Positions 59,982 through 64,000 of a DNA stretch of 64,000 nt are shown in pieces. The position numbers were made by a program, and so were the translations under genes. The notes under the pieces are model-generated. The model saw nothing but the letters and a program-made list of their open reading frames with translations, did not search any database and was not told where the DNA came from. The DNA lies in assembly GCA_022572355.1 (NCBI GenBank), contig JACZWC010000001.1, forward strand, positions 1 through 64,000, written 5' to 3'. This stretch comes from Bacteroidota bacterium. GTDB lineage: Bacteria > Bacteroidota > Bacteroidia > NORP154. Numbering within the stretch: position 1 is the stretch's first letter; each line of letters begins with the position of its first letter.

Positions 59982-61463
59982 ATGCGGCTATATTTCTCGT
60001 TGGTTATACTGAATGCGTGTATTCAGATAATTATGCCTCAAAGTCTTTGGGCTCAAGAATTTGATGAATCGCGCGACTGTACCGAGCCTACTGAAATAGC
60101 TATTAATAGCGGAGGTATAAGTCTGGTTTCTTCAGGTGAATATGAAAGCTATGGAGCAGGGGATAAACCAATAATATTTTACAAACCCAGCGATAAATAT
60201 ACTTTTTGGTACAAGTTCATCGTCCAGGAATCATGTAGTTTTTCGTTTAATATTTTCCCGAGCAGCCCTACGGATATTTATAATTTTTTCCTCTACAAAC
60301 ATCCCGGGGGCAGCTTCTGCAAAGGGATTATTGATCGCAGCATTATTCCAATTCGCGCGAATCTATATAGACGGGCAATTCACACCACGGGCACGGGTTT
60401 GAAGAAGAATGTGGATGCTTCAAAATCAGCTTCTGGTAAAAGCACGGGTGAACAGCTGTACAATCAATCTTATCATCAAATAGTAGACGCGGAGGCAGGA
60501 GATATCTATTATTTAAACGTGTACCATACTGCGGGGGATGATTGCGGGCACCGTATAAATATTTCAGCTTGTTCTAAAAACTTGGAAATAGTGGCTACTC
60601 ATAAACCTTGTTTTATACCACCAGTAACATCAGAAGATCCAGAGGAAAGCCTCCAATTTACAGAACCTCTTTCAGTGTTGGAGATCGAAACTTTCGACTA
60701 TGAAGCAGAAATTGAAATCTATGAACCTGCTGTCATGGAAGCAAGTATCACTCACGTCCAGGAGTTTTTGATACCCGCTAAGCCAGCATTGCATAAATCC
60801 GAAATAAAGGAGGTCAGACTTTCGATAGTAGAGGGGAATTCAAACAAGGGTCTCCGAAGCGACATAAAGGTTATTGACCAAGAAACCGGGCATACAATTA
60901 GATACCAAATTGATGCCGATGATGACGAGACACGGATTCAGCTGGACCGGACGAGAAATTACAAGGTTGTATTTTCTTCGCTTGGATACATTAATCAAAC
61001 CATTGAAATAGAGGCTGCGCAGAATTATAGCAAGGATATACACATAAAAATGGCTCATGTCAAAGCGGGTACCAATCTTGTTCTCAAAGATCTTTATTTT
61101 CATCCCAACACTTTTGCGGTCAGAGACGAATCATATGTTGAAGTTGAAAGCCTGTTGAACTTCATGCAAATGAATACAACCGCGAAGATTAAACTGATCG
61201 GATATACCAGCGGTGATTATCACATAAAGAATTCAAAAAGGTATAAACATTTAGGTCCCAAGTGGAATTATCGTGGAACATCAAAAAAGCTGTCAAAGCT
61301 CAGGGCCGCCGAAATTCGTGAATATCTTTCAAAGCATGGGATTGATCAGGACCGAATTGAAATTGAGGGCAGAGGTGGTGAAAATATGATCATTGCTCAC
61401 CCATTATCAAATAGAGAAAACTTGGTGAATATGAGGGTGGAAATGCTCATTTTGGAGATATAA
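59982..61463 (+). CDS. OmpA-domain outer-membrane protein with carboxypeptidase-like repeat
   Basis: The 493-residue product has a signal peptide (MRLYFSLVILNACIQIIMPQSLWAQ), a globular region with conserved Cys (about 30-210), a linker rich in Glu and Pro, a CarboxypepD-reg-like domain (KVIDQETGHTIRYQIDADDDETRIQLDRTRNYKVVFSSLGYINQTIEI, about 290-345) and a C-terminal OmpA domain (LVLKDLYFHPNTFAVRDESYVEVESLLNFM...RAAEIREYLSKHGIDQDRIEIEGRGGENMI) that should bind peptidoglycan. It anchors the outer membrane to the cell wall; the N-terminal ligand is unknown. A strong terminator follows. Confidence 0.85.
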   Translation: MRLYFSLVILNACIQIIMPQSLWAQEFDESRDCTEPTEIAINSGGISLVSSGEYESYGAGDKPIIFYKPSDKYTFWYKFIVQESCSFSFNIFPSSPTDIYNFFLYKHPGGSFCKGIIDRSIIPIRANLYRRAIHTTGTGLKKNVDASKSASGKSTGEQLYNQSYHQIVDAEAGDIYYLNVYHTAGDDCGHRINISACSKNLEIVATHKPCFIPPVTSEDPEESLQFTEPLSVLEIETFDYEAEIEIYEPAVMEASITHVQEFLIPAKPALHKSEIKEVRLSIVEGNSNKGLRSDIKVIDQETGHTIRYQIDADDDETRIQLDRTRNYKVVFSSLGYINQTIEIEAAQNYSKDIHIKMAHVKAGTNLVLKDLYFHPNTFAVRDESYVEVESLLNFMQMNTTAKIKLIGYTSGDYHIKNSKRYKHLGPKWNYRGTSKKLSKLRAAEIREYLSKHGIDQDRIEIEGRGGENMIIAHPLSNRENLVNMRVEMLILEI

Positions 61464-61465
61464 AA

Positions 61466-61495
61466 AACCCCCGCACATAGTTCATGTGGGGGGTT
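61466..61495 (+). terminator. Intrinsic terminator after the OmpA-domain gene
   Basis: AACCCCCGCACAT and ATGTGGGGGGTT form a GC-rich stem of 11-12 pairs with one unpaired base and a short loop. The left side is preceded by an A-run and the right side is followed by TTCT. It is located 3 bp past the stop codon and also lies 29 bp beyond the stop of the convergent peptide-binding gene, so it may serve both. Confidence 0.75.
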
Positions 61496-61523
61496 CTAAA
61501 CCGCTAAACGCAGTAGTAAATAT

Positions 61524-63302
61524 TTATCTCTTACCGGGTCTTTTCTTCTTCTGCTTCGCTTCTTTTCGCTTGACCATATCCTTAGGAATAAAGTAAACCC
61601 TGGAAAGGTCTCTATACTCCATTGGGTTGATATCGAAATTAACTACATTTTTTTGAAGCAGCCGATAGTGTTCATAATAGTAAATGGGCATAATAGCCGC
61701 ATCATCCATAGCCACCTGATCAGCCTGGCGATACAATTCATTTCTTTTAACAACATCAACTTCTCTCAATGATGCAGCAAACAATGAGTCAAATTCCTCG
61801 CTCTTATATCTAACAGAATTGATATATGACTTATCCGATAAATTTGGTGGAATATGAGGGCTATAGAGCAGGTTCAAGAAGTTCTCAGGATCTGGATAGT
61901 CAGCAATCCAACCGGTTCTCCAAAACAGAGCTTTTCCTGTTTCCAAATTCTCCAGATGTTGTCCCCAGGGCATTACATTAAGTTCAATATCTATATTGAG
62001 GTGTTCCTTAAGTTGTTTTTGAATAACTTCAGCAATCTGAACGTTCCTGGAACCGCCGCTATTCAGTTGCAAAGTTAACGTTGGAAATCCTTTACCATTC
62101 GGGTAACCAGCCTCAGTTAATTTTAGCATCGCTTTGGTGGGGTCGAAGTTGTATCCTTCAACACCTTCGAAATCATAGTCCTTAAATGCTGGAGGGACAA
62201 TGCCATAAATAGCCGGGCGTCCTTCTCCTTGTAGCGTGTAAGTCACAATTGATTCCCTATCAATGGCGTAATTAAATGCTTGTCTAACCAACTTATTGCT
62301 AAACAATTCGCTTTGGTGCTGAAATCCGTAATAGTGTAATGCCAACGCCGGAGTAACCTGTACGTCAAAACTTGCTCCTGATCCAGCATCTGCCAGCTCG
62401 CCCATTATCTCGTCTATCATTTCGATAGGTAACTCAAATACCATATCGAGATTTCCTTTTTTAAATTCAAGCAACTCTGATTTTTTCTCTTTCAGGAAAG
62501 TGAACTTGATAGCATCTACATAGGGAACTTCATTTCCGTATTCGTCAGTATCCCAGTAATCCTGATTCTTTGCGAGAATTACCGCATCACCTAATTTCAC
62601 GGTTTTAGCATAAAATGGACCTGTTCCAACACAGTTAATCCGCATGTCTATGCCATATTTGTCAACTGCTTCCTTGGGGAATACCCAGCAGAAAGGAGTT
62701 CCTAGTATCTGTAACATTCCAGAAAAGCTGTAATTCAAATCAATTTGAAGCGTATAATCGTCGATAACCTTAATGCCTGTCACACCTTCGGGAAGCGGGT
62801 TTCCATCAATGGTTGATTGAAAATACTCATCGGCACCCTTAACCCTTCCTTTGAATACCCAAAATCCTTGATTGTCAGGATCAACTGTACAAAGTTTTGT
62901 GAAGCAGTATTTAAAATCCTCAGCAGTGACCTCCCGGCCCTTTCCACCTGGGAAACACTCATTATCATGAAACTTAACTCCATTCCTTAGATAAAAAGTA
63001 AATGATGTGGCGTCCTCGTTAACATCCCAACTCTCCGCAAGAGAAGGAAGTAGTGATAAATCTTTTTGAGAGTGCTTAACCAGCCCTTCATATATTTGGT
63101 TTGTAATACGATGGCCTACTACTTCAGTGATGTTAAGAGGATAAAGATTTCGGAAATCTTCTACCTCATTCATTTTAAATACTCCACCGAAAAATACCCC
63201 GCCTTTCCCTTCTCTTGGTCCGTCACCAACCTTTCTAGAGTCATCCGAACATGACCCAAACATTAATGTGAAGATGATTGAAATTAATACTGCTCTTTTC
63301 AT
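61524..63302 (-). CDS. Peptide ABC transporter substrate-binding lipoprotein (family 5)
   Basis: The 592-residue protein has a lipoprotein signal (MKRAVLISIIFTLMFGSC, Cys18) and the solute-binding family 5 pattern: RITNQIYEGLVKHSQKDLSLLPSLAESWDVNEDATSFTFYLRNGVKFHDNECF, VTAEDFKYCF, the middle LVRQAFNYAIDRESIV and the C-terminal WIADYPDPENFLNLLYSPHIPPN. Family members deliver oligopeptides or other solutes to ABC permeases. No permease or ATPase genes are nearby, so it is an orphan here. The C-terminus is very basic (KRKEAKQKKKRPGKR). Confidence 0.9.
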   Translation of the reverse strand: MKRAVLISIIFTLMFGSCSDDSRKVGDGPREGKGGVFFGGVFKMNEVEDFRNLYPLNITEVVGHRITNQIYEGLVKHSQKDLSLLPSLAESWDVNEDATSFTFYLRNGVKFHDNECFPGGKGREVTAEDFKYCFTKLCTVDPDNQGFWVFKGRVKGADEYFQSTIDGNPLPEGVTGIKVIDDYTLQIDLNYSFSGMLQILGTPFCWVFPKEAVDKYGIDMRINCVGTGPFYAKTVKLGDAVILAKNQDYWDTDEYGNEVPYVDAIKFTFLKEKKSELLEFKKGNLDMVFELPIEMIDEIMGELADAGSGASFDVQVTPALALHYYGFQHQSELFSNKLVRQAFNYAIDRESIVTYTLQGEGRPAIYGIVPPAFKDYDFEGVEGYNFDPTKAMLKLTEAGYPNGKGFPTLTLQLNSGGSRNVQIAEVIQKQLKEHLNIDIELNVMPWGQHLENLETGKALFWRTGWIADYPDPENFLNLLYSPHIPPNLSDKSYINSVRYKSEEFDSLFAASLREVDVVKRNELYRQADQVAMDDAAIMPIYYYEHYRLLQKNVVNFDINPMEYRDLSRVYFIPKDMVKRKEAKQKKKRPGKR

Positions 63303-63352
63303 TTATTAATCCTTATAAATTGTTGTCCTTCCCGATGATAATGTCGATGCTG

Positions 63353-63360
63353 CAAATATA
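63353..63360 (-). promoter_or_regulatory. Putative -7 box for the peptide-binding lipoprotein gene
   Basis: The minus strand reads TATATTTG, matching TAnnTTTG, 51 bp upstream of the start codon. The -33 element is not clear. Confidence 0.35.
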
Positions 63361-63390
63361 AAAATATATTAATCAAATTTCAGAAAAAAT

Positions 63391-64000
63391 TTATTGGTCT
63401 ACCTCTACTAAAATTGGGCAGTGATCAGAGTGAATAGCCTCTATGAGTATGATGCTTCTTTTGATCCGCGCAACCATTGGTTCGCTAACCAGGTGATAGT
63501 CCAACCGCCAACCCAGATTCCGGGCCCGTGCATTGCTTCTGTAGCTCCACCAGGTATAGTTGTGTGGTTCCTCATTAAGATGCCTAAACGTATCTATCAT
63601 TCCTGAATCAATAAATTTGCTTAGCCATGCCCGTTCCTCAGGCAAAAACCCTGAACTCTTTGCATTGCTGATCGGATTGTGTATATCAATTGGTTTGTGA
63701 CAGATGTTGTAGTCGCCAGATACAATTAGATTAGGATGTACCTTTCTCAGATCTGAGATGTATTCATAAAACTCATCCAACCATTCGTATTTGAATTCTT
63801 GTCTTATATCTCCGGCCGTACCTGATGGAACATATACGGAAATTACAGAGAAGTTCTCATAATCTGCTCTAATGACTCTACCTTCTGTATCGTTGTCCTT
63901 GATAGAGCAACCGTATTCCACGTGTTTCGGCTCCTTCTTTGATAAGATAGCCACTCCGCTGTAACCCTTCTTATCAGCGGGATGCCAATAGTGTTTGTAT
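63391..64000 (-). CDS. xth: Exodeoxyribonuclease III (partial, C-terminal part)
   Basis: Reading from the right edge gives YKHYWHPADKKGYSGVAILSKKEPKHVEYG and continues to a stop at 63391, 203 codons in all; the beginning lies outside the window. A GTG at 63954 is internal (the Val of SGVAIL), not a start. Endonuclease/exonuclease/phosphatase fold motifs include SGDYNICHKPIDIHNP, NYTWWSYRSNARARNLGWRLDYHLVSEPM and the catalytic SDHCPILVEV near the end. It is an apurinic endonuclease and 3'-5' exonuclease in base-excision repair. Confidence 0.93.
   Translation of the reverse strand, partial: YKHYWHPADKKGYSGVAILSKKEPKHVEYGCSIKDNDTEGRVIRADYENFSVISVYVPSGTAGDIRQEFKYEWLDEFYEYISDLRKVHPNLIVSGDYNICHKPIDIHNPISNAKSSGFLPEERAWLSKFIDSGMIDTFRHLNEEPHNYTWWSYRSNARARNLGWRLDYHLVSEPMVARIKRSIILIEAIHSDHCPILVEVDQ

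Noticed and set aside
1..64000. CRISPR arrays, tRNA and rRNA genes
   Set aside because: No regularly spaced direct repeats, no CCA-type cloverleaf and no rRNA-like sequence were seen when reading the gaps between genes.

Overview
The window is chromosomal DNA of a Bacteroidota bacterium, probably an aerobic, environmental (Cytophagia- or Flavobacteriia-like) lineage. The evidence is: the type IX secretion lipoprotein SprE/PorW; two proteins ending in type IX (Por) C-terminal sorting domains; Bacteroidota-typical families (DUF4296, DUF4270, DUF5723-like, DUF2480, bactofilin, GH3 family, N-terminal-only GT5); and repeated promoter matches to the Bacteroidota pattern TTG-N18..21-TAnnTTTG. Gene density is high and housekeeping genes dominate. 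Several convergent neighbours touch or overlap at their stop codons. Both ends of the window cut a gene: a succinate dehydrogenase/fumarate reductase flavoprotein on the left and exonuclease III on the right.

Layout. 0-12.4 kb, mostly minus strand: sdhA (partial), a TlpA-like thioredoxin lipoprotein, aspS, then (plus) a polysaccharide deacetylase, then hemH, a GxxExxY protein inside inverted repeats, lpdA, lnt, a PhoR/PhoB-type two-component pair and a phosphate-porin-like protein. 12.5-14.2 kb holds a divergent Na/Pi symporter-PhoU fusion, which together with the porin and the two-component pair looks like a phosphate module. 14.2-20.2 kb: lipoproteins, a LuxE-like acyl-protein synthetase, tyrS, an NAD-dependent epimerase and a DUF5723-like outer-membrane protein. 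20.2-23.6 kb is an apparent insertion: a frameshifted PKD-domain, type IX-secreted surface protein bracketed by two nearly identical 173-bp copies of the 3' end of the preceding gene. 23.6-28.7 kb: lipoprotein, ALDH7-type dehydrogenase, dxs, bactofilin. 28.8-42.3 kb: sprE, M23 peptidase, GH3 protein, M48 protease, dxr, rseP, radA. 42.4-49.4 kb: lipoprotein, rfaE2-like adenylyltransferase, flippase-like membrane protein, panC, divergent GT5-like protein, DUF4270 lipoprotein, glmS. 49.5-52.1 kb: a broken antitoxin-like gene, a type IX-secreted beta-propeller protein, a small lipoprotein and a TM2 protein. 52.2-59.7 kb: superoxide dismutase and a complete sufA-B-C-D-S-E-T cluster with DUF2480. 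60-64 kb: an OmpA-domain protein, a peptide-binding lipoprotein and partial xth.

How the genes work together. dxs and dxr supply the first two steps of the MEP isoprenoid pathway. sufABCDSE plus the MIP18-family protein build Fe-S clusters, and superoxide dismutase lies just beyond; a perfect 10-bp dyad sits 37 bp upstream of sufA. SprE belongs to the machinery that exports the two sorting-domain proteins. Lnt, RseP and LpxC-independent envelope functions (M23 peptidase, bactofilin, rfaE2, OmpA) concern the cell envelope.

The strongest novelty is in the intergenic DNA. Two copies of a 170-194 bp non-coding element (near 3.9 kb and 52.1 kb) share imperfect terminal inverted repeats (consensus NGTTNTGTTACA), are each flanked by a perfect 8-bp target duplication, and carry a central hairpin whose loop is in opposite orientation in the two copies although the outer arms are in the same orientation. 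Two further intergenic inverted-repeat families (a CACTAAG type around the GxxExxY gene and near 53.0 kb; a TTCGTACATTCG type near 26.0 and 53.7 kb) were also seen. No rRNA, tRNA, CRISPR array or autonomous transposase gene was found.
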